The position numbers and the translations under genes are program-made. Positions 32,498-44,892 of a stretch of DNA of 64,000 nucleotides are shown here, piece by piece. Each line of letters begins with the position of its first letter. Position 1 is the first letter of the stretch. The notes beneath the pieces were generated by a model. It saw nothing but the letters and a program-made list of their open reading frames with translations. It did no database searches and had not been told where the DNA came from. The DNA is from Boletus sp. NGJ (Eukaryota; Basidiomycota; Agaricomycetes; Boletales; Boletaceae), in NCBI GenBank assembly GCA_019096195.1, contig JAGTXK010000005.1, positions 1 to 64,000 on the forward strand, given 5' to 3'.

Positions 32498-33693
32498 TGA
32501 ATGTATTCCATTCCCTGTGGATGACCTGCATCAAACTTGTTTCATGCATAGTCAGAAACTACCACCTGAATGGAATTAATTCTGCAACTTGCAGCAGTTG
32601 GAATCTTAGGGCCTAATAACCCTTAGTATGACCTAGCACCCCTGCAATTCTCAGAATATTTCATCATGAAACTCAGAAGAAATTAATGTTTTTCTCCAAC
32701 ACATAGCTTTGTTACTATCTATAAGTACAGTACATAGCTAATAGAATTGTAAATACTATGTATATAGTTAAGTGCCAGTGAGAGAATGTGACCATGTGAC
32801 CATATTCTACACAGCCTTGTATCACATGACTCAGCATTCCCATGACATTCCATACGAAATTCTATGATATTCCATGGTGTTCTGTGCATTAGTTAGCAAA
32901 AGCTTGGCATTTGTAAGGAAAGTCTCAGCATTTATGAGCAACCTCTTGGCATTTGTAAGCAGCCAACCCTTCTAATTGGTTAGCCAAGCCCATGTATTTA
33001 CCTATAAAAGGAGAGCCCTTCAGACCACCAAAAGAGCAGGCTTTTACCTCAAGGTTTACTGTCAGGTTTTACCTTACAGAGAAATTCTCTCAAGGAGAAG
33101 AATTCTCAACCCCATTGGAGTACCCCTTACAGGCATCCCACAGAGGACCTTAAGGAGGACATTCTCCATTGTTTAGATAGCTAGTTAGACTGTTAGGAGT
33201 AAAGACTTGTAGCCTATAGTGCACAAGTAAAATAGGACATCTTTTGGGAGAAAACTCTAACAAAAGGGAATAGATCCCCAACACTCTAATTCTACTAGAA
33301 CCTAAGCAACCCTGCTACTCTGCTGACTGCCCACATAAAAGGATAAGTGACAGTACAGCCAAACACAGCTCTAAAATGCATTCTTCTTAGCAAACAATAA
33401 GATTGTGTTACTTTAACTTTTCTGAGTGAACTAAGTGAAGTGTGAACCCATTACAGCTTTATATGGAACATCTTAACATCTTAATAATCCGGCGTATCTG
33501 CAGATTATCAGCCACAAAGTCATAGCAATTGACTCATTTGACTTTCCTAACCTTCTTAGAATTTGTTCTAACAAAGCCTAGCAACCTAGTAGTGTTGACT
33601 AGCATACATTTAGATGTGTTTACTGATGTTTACACCACTAACACCTTACTAACCAGACCACAGTTGAAATAAATCAATTCCAATTCTTCAACA
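32498..33693 (+). repeat. possible 3' LTR of element E
   Basis: A purine run AAAAAGAGAGGG (32474-32486) precedes a TG start. The region holds TATAAAAGG at about 33002 and ends CTTCAACA at 33693, just before element A. No second copy lies in the window, so the call rests on layout only. No gene is seen in it. Confidence 0.3.
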
Positions 33694-33702
33694 TTTGTTG
33701 GG

Positions 33703-34061
33703 TGAAAGGAAAAGGCCTTAATATCTCAAGAGGCGCGAAGTGCGCTATCCAAGAGAGAGAAAAGGAATTCCAAAGCTACCGAATACAAGTGTTACTACAC
33801 TACTTATATACTACCTACTCGTGGGCCTGGACCATGGTTTAGGGCCGGCATGGAAGCTACTAGAATGTTCTGTATGACGTACAGTGATGTAGTGGGGTCT
33901 AGGCTGTTCTATGGGTATAGGGTTGTGACATAGCCTGACGTAGGTGTGACGTGTGGTCTAGACTTAAGGTCTAGGTATAAGGTAACTACATAAGCATCCG
34001 TGGGATCACTGAGTCTTAGCTAACTATGATAATTGAAAGGAAAAATGTCAGAGTCGTTTCA
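33703..34061 (-). repeat. 3' LTR of element A
   Basis: Reads TGAAAGGAAAAGG...GTCGTTTCA on the plus strand. On the element-sense side it is preceded by the polypurine tract, seen as TTACCCCCTTTTTAG on the plus strand from 34062. Confidence 0.95.
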
Positions 34062-37000
34062 TTACCCCCTTTTTAGCTGTTGAACTCCTGGTCGACAATG
34101 ATACTGGTGAACTTGACGTCACTGTGGGGTTTGGGGATTTTGAAGAGGCGGTTGGGTAGTTGGTTGAGGGATGCTGCATACGAGCGGAAGGACGGGTCGT
34201 CAAATAGCAAGGCACCGGGGAGCACGCATATAGGGCAGTCACATTCATCGTCTGTGAGGGTGCAGATGGTGGTGGGGTTCTCGCAGTGAAACTTCTTGAT
34301 CGCCTGTGGGGCATTTGAGACGTTCTTCTTTGGTTCCCAAGTGTGCTCTTCGCAGGGGTATCCTTTTCATTGTACGAGGTATTCCATCTTGCCGCGTTGC
34401 TTACGTAAGTCAGCGACGTGTTCAACTTCATACTCTTCTTGTTGTTGGACGATAACCAGGGGCAGTGGTTTTGGTTTCGTCTGGGAGGGGGATGTGCCAG
34501 GTCGATAGGGCATGAGGAGTGATTTGTGGAAGACGGGGTGGATTCCTTTCCACATTTTCAGGAGGTCGAGCTCATAGGAGGTCTCACCTATCTTCTGTTT
34601 CACTCTGAATGGCCCATGTCATTTATCATCGAACTTCTTCGTTGGTCAGTCGGTTCAGATGTGGGTTCCTTCAAGCAGAACCTGTTGGCCAATGGTGTAT
34701 TCGATGGCAGGGGAGGCACACTTGTCGTGTGACTTTTTCATTGCCTGTGCTGCTTTTTCCAGTGTGTCCTTCGCCAAGTTGTGGTGTCTTCATCGTCTTG
34801 GCGAAGGAGGTGGCAGACTCATTCCATACTTCCACTCTTTTGTTGGGTATGAGTGGTTATTGCCCGTAGTTGAGCAAGAATGGCGAGACACCTGTGGCGC
34901 TGGTGGTTTGGGAGTTGTGGGCAAATTCGGCTAGTGGTAGCCACTCTGCCCAGTTGGTTTGGTGGTGGTTGACATAGATGTGTAGGTATTTCTCTACCTC
35001 TTGGTTGATGCGTTCCATCTAGCTGTGGACAGGTTGGCTTCGATGCCAAGGAGGGAGTAGAGGTCACGCATGAATGACGACACAAACTGTGTTCCTCGAT
35101 CTGAGATCACCTTGCGGGGGATGCCGTGGAGTTTGAATATCTGGTTGTGGAAGATTGTCACGACTCCTTGTGACATAATGGTGTCCATCACCGGTGCTAG
35201 GTGAATCATTTTCGAGAAACGGTCGACAACGACTAGAATGGTGTTTTTGCCGTCGGATTGGGGGAGGGGGCCAATCAGGTCTACAGAGATGATCTCCCAA
35301 GGGGACAATGGGATCTCGTTCAGGTGGAGCAGCATGTGAATTGCTGAGATTTTGGCTTTAACCTTTTGGCATGTGTTGCAGCCTTTTACGTATGACTCCA
35401 TGTCTCTTCGTAGGGATGGCCAATAGTATTCGCTCATGATTAGGTCCCACATTTGCTGGATACTGGGGTGGCCGGCGATCGGGTGATCATGGTTAGCGAT
35501 GAGGATGTCCTCTCAGAGTTTCATGTCATTTGGCACGTATATGAGCGACTTTCAGTGGACAAGTTCTTCTTTGTGGGTCCAGGGTGAGTCCTCTTTTTCC
35601 AGGCCGTCTTTGGCAAACTGCTCAAGTTTGTATTGCATTTTGGTGATTCTCGAGAGTGTGCTTGCTGGTGTGACGGCCTTGAGGGAGACTGTTGTGGAGG
35701 TTGGTGACAGTGGGGGCGAAAAAAGCATGTCTGGGAGTAATGTTTGTGTGGTGTTATCGGATGTCACCCCCTTTTCAAAGTCTGGCCTCTGGAACAGAGG
35801 ATCCACAGGGTTGGTTTTGCTGGGTTGGTGGCTGATTACTATGTGGTATTCTTGTAGTACTTGTTGCCATCTGGCCTGGTGATATGTGAGATCTTGTGGT
35901 TGGCGGAAGAACTCGAGGTTCTTATGGTCCATTTAGATCTCGATTGGGTGTGCGGCTTCAAGGAGGTATTGTTGCCATTTGTTGAGGGCAAACATGATGG
36001 CTAGCATCTCCAGATTGGCTGTGTGGTAGTTCCACTCGGCGTTGTTGAGAGAACAGGAAATGAAGGTGACAGGGTGCCATACACCATCGTGTCGTTGGGA
36101 GAGGATGGCACCAATGCCAATGCTGGAACCATCGGTTTCGATGCAGTAGGGGTCATCATCGGTTGGCATGGCTAGCGCCGGGGCAGAGGAGATGGTGTCT
36201 TTGAGGGTTTGGAAGGCTTCTTGGCAGGCTGTTGTCCACTCAAAGTCTTTCTTCACCAACGTGAGCGCGTTTAGGGGGCATGCAATCATGGCGAAATTCT
36301 TGATGAACTGTCGGTAGAAGTTGAGGAACCCAAGGAAACCTCTCAATGTCTTCTTTGATATGGGGGTTGGCTAGCTTCTGATGGCTTCCATCTTCTTTCC
36401 GTCCATCTTCACCTTGTTTTGTGCAACAATGAGCCTGAGGAACTCGGTTTCTTGGACTTTGAAATTGCACTTGTTGTGATGTAGGTAAAGGTGGGCATCC
36501 CTCAAGATTTGTAGTACTTTGCATACCACTTTTCGGTGCTCTTCAAGCATCTTCGTGAATATCATGATATCGTCTATGTAGATGACCACTATGCCTCGGT
36601 CCACCAAGTTTTTGAACAGCGCATTCATCATGGTTTGGAACGTCGCCAGGGAATTGGTGAGTCCAAAGAACATCACGAGTGGCTTGAATAAACCGCAGTT
36701 TGTTCAGAAGGCTGCCTTCCATTCGTCTCCCTCTGCCATTCGTACATTGTTATAGCCCCATCTCACATCGAATTTGGTGTAGAACTTGGCTGACTTAAGC
36801 TTGTTGACCAGTTCGCTTATGAGTGGGAGGGGGTATCGGTTTCTTTTGGTTACCATGTTTAACTTGTGGTAGTCTTGTATGGGGTGGAGGCGTCCGTTTT
36901 TCTTCTTGATAAAGAAGAACGCCAATGCTAAGGGGGATTTGGAAGGCCGTATTCTTCCGGATTTGAGGTTTTTCTTGAGGAAGGTGTCGAGTTCTTTTTG

Positions 37001-37689
37001 CTCGCCAGAGTTCAGCAGGTAGACCTTGCAGTCCACTTCATGATTTCCCGGTAGGAGTTTGATGGCATGATCTCAAGGGCATCTTGGGGGTAGCATGTCG
37101 AAACTCTCTTTGTTGAAGATGTCCTTGAATTCATGGACGTACTTCGGGGCAGCTTCCTCGAAGGTTTTCTTTTTCTTTTGGGCATAGTCTCTAATAGCTA
37201 CCTCTGTGGCAACATTCAATTTCTCATGTATTCTACTACATTGATTTCGAACAGATGGTCACCTTGGAAGGGCATGTAGTCTACATCCATTTCATCCTCT
37301 TTCTCATCTATGTTGTTTGTGACATGGTCTCCCTTACAGCAGAAGGAGATTCTACCCATTTTCCAATTGATGGCTGGATTGTGTGTCTTCAGCCAATCGT
37401 GTCTGAGGAATATTGTGTTGGGCCTGAGGTTTGTTACAGCGAGGGCCAACTGCTCCTTATGGTCGTGGACTTGGAGTTCGAGTATCACGAACCTTTCTAC
37501 TTTGCCTCCAGCATTGGGCGTGCCATCAGCGTTGTACACAGTGAGGGGGCGAGGGAGTGAGTGGGTGGGTACCCCCTTTTCAGCCACAAACTTCTCGTGT
37601 ATGGACAATCTGGTGCAACCCGAGTCAATCAGCATCTTGACTTCAGCAGTCTGACGATTTGTGAGGATTACTTTGACAGGGATCTCCAA
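34062..37689 (-). pseudogene. pol region of element A (fossil)
   Basis: In element order, the protease has MLIDSGCTRLSIHEK (about 37630). Reverse transcriptase has RYPLPLISELVNKL (about 36820) and VVIYIDDIMIF (about 36585). RNase H has ETDGSSIGIGAILSQR (about 36140). The integrase zinc region (YVKGCNTCQKVK) and core (ISVDLIGPLPQ, VISDRGTQFVSSF) lie at about 35050-35430. A chromodomain-like tail (YEVEHVADLRKQ) lies at about 34420. It is similar throughout to element B and broken in several places. Confidence 0.9.
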
Positions 37690-37751
37690 GGAGTTTTGCT
37701 TGGTTGATCGGAGGGAGGCTTTTCAGAATTTGGGAGTGTGTTGAAGGTTGT

Positions 37752-38100
37752 TGAAAGAGAAAAGACCTTAATATCCTTAGGGGCGCAAGTGCGCTATCCA
37801 CAGGAGTGAAAAGGAATTCCAAGACTAGCTAATACAGATGTTGGTACACTACCTTATATACGTAGAGAGAAATGCATGGACCAGCTTAGGGCCAGTTGTA
37901 GAAACTACTAGAATGTTCTCTATGACACAGAGTGACGTAGTGGGAGTCTAGACTGTTCTAGGGGTATTGGGTTATGACATAGTCTAACTAATGTGTGACG
38001 TATGGTCTAGGCGTAAGGCTTGGACGTGAGATAACTAGGTAATCGTTCGTGGGATCGTTAAGTGTTAGCTAACTACGATAAATAAAAAGAATTCATTTCA
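37752..38100 (-). repeat. 3' LTR of element B
   Basis: TGAAAGAGAAAAG...ATTCATTTCA on the plus strand. The polypurine tract complement TTACCCCCTTTTTAG follows from 38101. Confidence 0.95.
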
Positions 38101-41100
38101 TTACCCCCTTTTTAGGCGTCGAACTCCCGGTCGACAATGATACCGGTGAGCCGAGGGTGGCTAAGGGGGTGAGGGATTTCGAAGAGGTGGTTGGGGAGGT
38201 TGTTGAGTGATGCGGCGTAGGAGCGAAAGGAGGGGTCGTCGAATAGGGGTGTACCAGGGAAGGCGCACGTTGGGCAATCGCACTCACCGTCTGCTAGGGT
38301 GCGAATGGTGGTGGGGTTTTCATGGTGGAACTTCTCGATTGCCTGTGGGGCATTTGAGATGTTTCTTTTGGGTTCCCATGTGTGTTCTTCATGTGGGTAT
38401 CCTTTCCACTGTACTAGGTACTCCGTTTTACCTTGTCGCTTATGTGAGTCTGCAACATGTTCAACCTCATACTCTTCCTGCTGTTGGACGATGACCGGGG
38501 GTGGAGGTTTCGGTTTTGTCTGAGAGGGGGAGGTGCCGGGGCGGTAGGGTGTGAGGAGTGATTCGTGGAAGACAGGGTGGATTCCCTTCCACGTCTTCGG
38601 GAGGTTGAACTCGTAAGAGGCTTCGCCCACCTTTCGCTTCACTTGGAACGGCCCATGTCATTTATCGTCAAACTTTTTTGTTGGTTGGTCAGTTCGGATG
38701 TGTGTCCCTTCTAGTAGGACCTGTTGACCGACTGTATATTTGACAGTGGGTGAGGCACGCTTGTTGTGGGAGGTTTTCATCGCCTGTGCTGCCCTCTCCA
38801 GTGCGTCTTTCGCTGAGTTGTGGTGCATTTTCATTGTTTCGGTGAAGGATGTGGCGGATTCATTTCGTACTTCTACTCATTTGTGGGGTAGGAGTGGTTG
38901 CTGCCTGTAATTGAGTAGGAAGGGAGAGATGCCAGTGGCACTGGTGGTTTGCGAGTTGTGTGCGAACTTGGCTAGTGGTAGCCATTCCGCCCAGTCCGTT
39001 TGGCAATGGTTCACGTATATGCGCAGATACTTTTCCACCTCTCGGTTGATGCGCTCTGTTTGACCGTTGGTCTGAGGGTGATAGGCCATAGACGGGTTAG
39101 CTTCAATGCCGAGGAGGGAGTAGAGGTCGCGCATAAAAGATGATACGAATTGGGTTCCCCTGTCTGAGATCACCTTTCGTAGGACACCGTGGAGTCTGAA
39201 TATTTGGTCGCGGAAGATTGTCACGACTCCTTGTGATGTGATGGTGTCCATCATGGGTGTTAGGTGGATCATTTTGGAGAATCAATCTATGACGACTAGG
39301 ATGGCGTTCTTGCTGTCGGATTGGGGGAGGGGGCCGATTAGATCTACGGAGATGATCTCCCACGGGGATGATGGGATCTCATTTGGGTGGAGTGGAGTGT
39401 TGATTGCCGAGGTTTTGGCTTTAACCTTCTGGCAGACATCACAACCCTTTACATATGATTCTATGTCTCTACGTAGGGATGGCCAGTAATATTCACTCAT
39501 GATTAAGTCACGCGTTCGTCGAATACTGGGATGGCTGGCGATCGGGTGATCATGGTTTGTGATGAGGATGTCTTCTCGGAGCTTCACGTCGTTTGGCACA
39601 TACACAAGCGATTTCCAGTAGACGAGTCCTTCCTTGCGAGTCCAGTGTGAGCCCTCTTTCTCCAAGCCATCTTTAGCGAACTGCTCGAGCTTGTACTGCA
39701 TTTTGGTGATCCTTGTGAGTGTGCTCGCGGGCATAATGGCTTTAAGGGAGACCGTGGTGGAGGTTGGTGAAGGGGGAGGTGAAAAAAGGGTGTCGGGGAG
39801 TAGTGTCTGTGCGGTGTTATCAGATGTCACCCCCTTTTCAAAGTCTGGCCTCCGGGACAGAGGGTCAGCTGGGTTTGTTTTACCGGGTTGGTGGCTGATG
39901 ACTATGTGGTATTCTTGTAGTACTTGTTGCCAACAGGCCTGGCGGCGTGTGAGATCCTGGGGTTTGCGGAAGAACTCAAGGTTCTTGTGATTCGTCCAGA
40001 TCTTGATTGGGTGTGCAGCCTCAAGGAGGTACTGACGCCATTCATTGAGGGCGAACATGATGGCGAGCATCTCCAGGTCGGCTGCATGATAGTTCCGCTC
40101 AGCGTCGTTGAGGGAACGGGAGATGAAGGCGACGGGGTGCCATATGCCATTGTGTCGTTGGGAGAGGATCGCGCCGATGCCAATGCCTGAACTGTCGGTC
40201 TTGATGTGGTAGGGGTCATTGTCGGTTGGCATGGCCAGCGTGGGGGCGGAGGAGATGGTGTCTTTGAGGGTTTGGAAGGCTTCTTGGCAAGCCATCGTCC
40301 ATTCGAAGTCTTTCTTTACTGACGTGAGCGCATTTAGGGAGCACGCGATCATGGTGAAGTTCTTTATGAATCGTCGGTAGAAGTTGAGGAATCCTAAGAA
40401 TCCTCTTAGTGTTTTCTTTGAGGTGGGGACTGGCCAGCTTTTGATGGCTTCCACTTTTTTGTCGTCCATCTTTATCTTGTCTTGTGCGACAATGAGTCCG
40501 AGGAATTCGGTTTCTTGGACCTCAAAGTCACATTTGTCGTGGCGTAGGTATAGGTGGGCGTCCCTCAGGATTTGTAGTACCTCTCGTACTACTTTTCAGT
40601 GTTCTTCGAGTGTCTGCGTGAATATCATGATATCGTCTATATAGACGACCACTATGCCTCGGTCCACCAAATGCTTAAATAGCGCGTTCATCATGGTTTG
40701 GAACGTCACTGGGGAATTGGTGAGTCCAAAGAACATCACAAGCAGCTTGAATAGACTGCAGTTGGTTCAGAAGGCTGCCTTTCATTCGTCCCCTTCGGTC
40801 ATCCGTACGTTATTGTACCCCCATCTCACGTCGAATTTAGTGTAGTATTTGGCCGATTTGAGTTTGTCGACCAGTTCATTGATGAGGGGGAGCAGGTAGC
40901 GATTTCTCCTTGTCACTGTGTTTAGCTTGCAGTAATCCTGTACGGGGCGGAGGTGTCCGTCTTTCTTTTTGATGAAGAAGAATGCTGAGGCAAAGGGGGA
41001 TTTGGAGGGTTATATCCTCCCAGACTTCAAGTTTTCTTCAAGGAAGGCGTCGAGTTCTTTTTGCTCACCGGGGTTTAGTGGGTAAACCTTACAGTCTACT

Positions 41101-41770
41101 TCGTGGCTTCCCAGGAGGAGTTCAATAGCATGGTCCCAAGGGCGTCTCGGGGGTAGGGCATCAAAGCTTTCTTTGTCAAAGACATCCTTGAACTCATGAA
41201 CGTACTTTGGGGCTGCTTCCTCGAAGGTTTTCTTCTTTTTTGGGGCATAGTCTTTGATTGCTACTTCTGTTGCGATGTTTCGATTTCTCATGTATTCTAC
41301 TACATCGAGTTCAAATAAGCGATCGCCCTGTGAGGGCATGTAGTCTACGTCCATTTCGTCCTCCTCTTCGTCCACATTGTTCGTAACGTGGTCTCCTTTA
41401 CAGCGGAAGGAGATCCTGCCCGTTTTTCAGTTGATGGCTGGGTTGTGAGTTTTCAGCCAGTCGTGACCAAGGAATATCGTGTTTGGCCCGAGGTTTGTTA
41501 CTGCGAGGGCTAGTTGTTCTTTGTGGTCATGCACCTGGAGTTCAAGTATCACAAACTTTTCTACTTTGCCTCCGGCATTTGGCGTGCCGTCGGCGTTATA
41601 TACAGTGAGGGGATGGGGAAGAGAGTGAGTGGGTACCCCCTTTTTAGCTATGAAGTCCTCGTGGATAGAAGATCCTGTGCAGCCTGAGTCGATTAATGCT
41701 TGGACTTCAGCTGTTTGGCGATTTGCAAGAGTCACCTTGACAGGGATTTCCAACGAGTTCCTCTTCACAG
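38101..41770 (-). pseudogene. pol region of element B (fossil)
   Basis: Protease with ALIDSGCTGSSIHEDF is at about 41700. Reverse transcriptase with the IYIDD-type box lies near 40635. RNase H with KTDSSGIGIGAILSQR is near 40190. The integrase zinc region (YVKGCDVCQKVK) is near 39435. Its core (ISVDLIGPLPQ, VISDRGTQFVSSF, TNGQTERINREVEKYL) spans 39360-39010. A full chromodomain, EYEVEHVADSHKRQGK then YLVQWKGYPHEEHTWEP, lies at about 38310-38475. Only a few breaks are seen. Confidence 0.9.
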
Positions 41771-41799
41771 TTCGAGGGGATGCCTTTCAGAACTTGGGT

Positions 41800-43697
41800 G
41801 CATGTTGTAGGTCGTGAAGAACCCAGTATGCATCCTCACTCGAGAGTTTTCGGAGATCCTGCACGAGGTCCCGAGACACTTCGATTGCTCTTGTGTTGTG
41901 GATGAAGGATTTGAGGTGGTGGATTCTTCGTTCTACATCTGTGTTCTCCACCTGAGCCTTCATCCAGCGTATGGACCAGGGGTCCAACGTATTTAACCAA
42001 GAGCGAGAGGACGTCTCTTCCTTTCGTGCTTCTTTTGGATGCTTACGGGGGATGGTGTCGGCGTCATTTGGCCCGTCGTCTCATTTTACTGACGGTGCGA
42101 ACTTCACTTTTCGCGGCATGATAGTTAAGTTTTTTATTGGCAGCGTGCCAGGGAGATTCACTCGGTTTTCGGTTTCAGTCTCGTCAATGTCCAGAACAGC
42201 AAATCGATTCTTTGACAATGACTTAATTTGTACAGCAGGGCGACTGGTTTCTACTGTACAGACTGAAAACCCGAATCCTCTCGTACATCAGGGGCGTAAA
42301 CTACGGGCTCCTCTTTGGAAGCCTCGGCCAAGTCCATCATTGCTCGTATGGTAGCAAACATCTCCGGGGATACTTCCTGTCTGTTTACCATGATGCTCCT
42401 CGCCTGTGGACGAGGGCGTGGGGGGTGGTCAGCGCACGGCCATGGTTTCCTACATTTCCTGCACAGCCCAGCTGCGCGTGCTTTATCAAGCTCCATAGGA
42501 GCACCTTGTCCAGGGAACATCCCGGTTTGCTGAGGATGCGGACGCGCTGTAGGCGTCGAGGGGGGCGGTGCGGCGGGTGGTGCGTAGCGGGGGCGTGGTA
42601 CGAATCGTGGGTTATAGGTAGGGCCCGTCGCGTAGACGAAAGAAGCCTTCTTGCGCTCCGCAATGGCGCCGAGTACTTCCTCTGCCCACACGAGGGCAGT
42701 TTCCCATTCGCGAACGTCTGTGCTGTCAATGAGGTCGGGCTTGTACCTTTCGACATACTCCACCAAGTTGTTTCGAGCTTGATGGCATATCTGGTTCATG
42801 AGTGTTCGACCGTTGATTCGCACATCGAATTTTGCCTCTATGGCCAGTTGGTATAACCGAGTGAAATAATCCTCAACAGTCTCCTTCCCCTGCCGGAGGG
42901 AAAAGAGTTTCTGTTCGGCTATCCTGACAAGGCCGGCGGGTTGGAATGTCTTCTTTAGCTTGTCCATGAAGAACTCAAAACTTACTGCAGCATAAGCGTC
43001 GCCTTCAGTAAGGAGGTCAGAGAAACGGCCAGCTGCGTTGTCGCTGCGCATGTATGAAAGGGTGATTAGAATCTTTTGGCGGTCGGTGGGGGTGGTTTCG
43101 AAGCCACTGAGATACAAAGTCATCGTGCACCACCATTGCATGAACTTTTCTTTGTTCCCATCGTAGTGCTCAGGCTTAGCTGCGAGGCTCTTCCCTAGTC
43201 TTGGGGACGTAGGGGGAAAACCACACGCTGCGGGCCTCGGGAGCCCAGGTGAATTCGAGTGGGAGTTGGGCGACGGTGGGGACGGCAGCGGGCGGGAGGG
43301 AGGAGGGGCCTGCAACAGGTAGTGAGGCAGGACCCAGGGTGTTCTCGTGGGCGATGGTATGTTGACCTGGATGGTTTGCCTCGGGGAGGTTACCATGGGG
43401 TCTTGTGGAGTGGGAGGGTCCACGCAGGGGATCTCAATTGGGGGTGGCGGTCCAGCCGCTTCTGGATCTGCTGCGAACACCTGGCGCCAGATGTTGTACC
43501 GGAGTACTGATTGGTGAAGGTTGTACTGGGCGACCTCCTGCTGCAGGTGCGTTGCGACAGGGGAGTAGTGGGGACGGCTGGGCCAGCTGGAGGGTTGGAA
43601 GGCCCTGGATGGCTGCCCAGTTGGCCAGGTCCCTGAAGCTGCCTGGTGCAGGGGCCGCGGAGGCGGAGCGTGAGTATGGGTTGGGGATGGTGGTCAT
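41800..43697 (-). pseudogene. gag region of element B (fossil, largely open)
   Basis: From an ATG at 43697 the protein starts MTTIPNPYSRSASAAPAPG. A proline-rich linker follows, then a capsid-like region (KFMQWWCTMTLYLSGFETTP, FFMDKLKKTFQPAGLVRIAE, KETVEDYFTRLYQLAIEAKF). Next is a basic linker and a cysteine knuckle, CRKCRKPWPCADH, near 42420. The stretch 42251-43480 is open for 409 residues. Gag of element A at 44893-46742 is a close relative. Confidence 0.85.
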
Positions 43698-43924
43698 CTC
43701 ATCTTAGTCCGGCGAGTTCTGCGAGACGAGTGATGGTGCAGAGACGATGGATGTGTGTGGAGTAAGTTGTGAGGGTGGTGTGGACAACAAAGCAGTAATC
43801 TGGGTGCGCCCAGACGTATCGTCGGCGGAAAACGTTATAGGGGCGGGGAGTGTCCGAAGGCAGCTTTAAAAAGAAGATGGCGGGAAAGACTGCACACCGT
43901 TGAGAAGTGGGAGAGTCGAAAGAG

Positions 43925-44180
43925 GGAACCAGAGGATAACTTCCTTACTACAGGAAGGTGCTACACAGGAGGAAGGCGAGATAAACCCCCTTATCGTAGC
44001 TACGTGACGTTGCGGGTGATCACGCGAACCTGGGTACACTATCGTAGTACCAACGTACGCTCTGGTCGGCAACCACCAGAGAAGTGGGGCTAGTGCTCTA
44101 TGCCTGGTAGCAACGTTATCCTTATTTGTACGCCGGACAAGCGTATAGACGAGCACTTCGATGAGTGCTCTACTTGACTG
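43925..44180 (-). ncRNA. conserved structured leader of element B
   Basis: Same leader as in elements A and C. Hairpin 1 is TACGC/GCGTA around TTGTCCG at 44129-44145. Hairpin 2 is CTCTGGT/ACCAGAG around GGTTGCCG at 44060-44081. Hairpin 3 is CTTCC/GGAAG around TGTAGTAA at 43940-43957. An extra hairpin GAGCACT/AGTGCTC around CATCGA (about 44150-44170) is perfect here and partial in A and C. Confidence 0.65.
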
Positions 44181-44526
44181 CTTCACGTGCACCAGCGGGT
44201 TCCCCTAAACCTGGGGTCCGGTATGGGGTGAGCGGCGGCGAAGAGCCCACATGCTCGGAAGGTGGATGGAGGGATGGGAAAAGTGACTCCTAACTCCTTA
44301 TCTTCGCTCGCAGTTGCGACAGAACTCCATGCTTGCAACCTCTGTAATAAGCAGGAATTATGCGTGGCGCTAACAGAGAGTCGCGATTCCTCTGGAGCTA
44401 AATGCGGGGAGTGTTGGAATCGAAGGCGAGAGTGGTACTAGAGAGCAAAAAATTTGCTCTACTAGGCAAAAAGCGGTGTAGATGGGAGGAAAATGTCCAG
44501 AGGTGAAGAGCCCGGGGACAAGGTAA

Positions 44527-44539
44527 TAGTCTTGGAATT
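44527..44539 (-). other. primer-binding site of element B
   Basis: The plus strand shows TAGTCTTGGAATT right against the 5' LTR. The LTR holds its exact reverse complement, AATTCCAAGACTA, at 44603-44615, about 30 bases from a minus-strand TATATAAG (about 44642-44649). This is the self-priming layout. Confidence 0.65.
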
Positions 44540-44887
44540 TGAAAGAGAAAGGACCTTAATATCCTTAGGAGCGCAAGTGCGCTATCCACAGGAGTGAAAA
44601 GGAATTCCAAGACTAGCTAATACAGATGTTGGTACGCTACCTTATATACATAGAGAGAAATGCATGGACCAGCTTAGGGCCAGTTGTAGAAACTACTAGA
44701 ATGTTCTCTATGACCTAGAGTGACTTAGTGGGGTCTAGACTGTTCTAGGGGTATTGGGTTATGACGTAGTCTGACTAATGTGTGACGTATGGTCTAGGCG
44801 TAAGGCTTGGACGCGAGATAACTAGGTAATCGTTCATGGAATTGTTAAGTGTTAGCTAACTACGATAAATAAAGAGAATTCATTTCA
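44540..44887 (-). repeat. 5' LTR of element B
   Basis: 348 bases, followed on the plus strand by the GTTGT target duplication and then by element A gag sequence. Confidence 0.95.
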
Positions 44888-44892
44888 GTTGT

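Larger units (their letters stand above)
37752..44887 (-). mobile_element. Ty3/Gypsy chromovirus, element B, nested in A
   Basis: It spans 7,136 bases with LTRs 37752-38100 (349) and 44540-44887 (348). A perfect GTTGT duplication (37747-37751 and 44888-44892) places it inside the gag region of element A. Element order from right to left: leader 43698-44539, gag about 41800-43697, pol 38100-41770. LTRs differ at about 15 sites (4%). It belongs to the same broad family as A, but LTRs and coding parts have diverged, so they are sister subfamilies. Long uninterrupted coding stretches remain (42251-43480 and 39282-40469), with only a handful of breaks. Confidence 0.95.
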
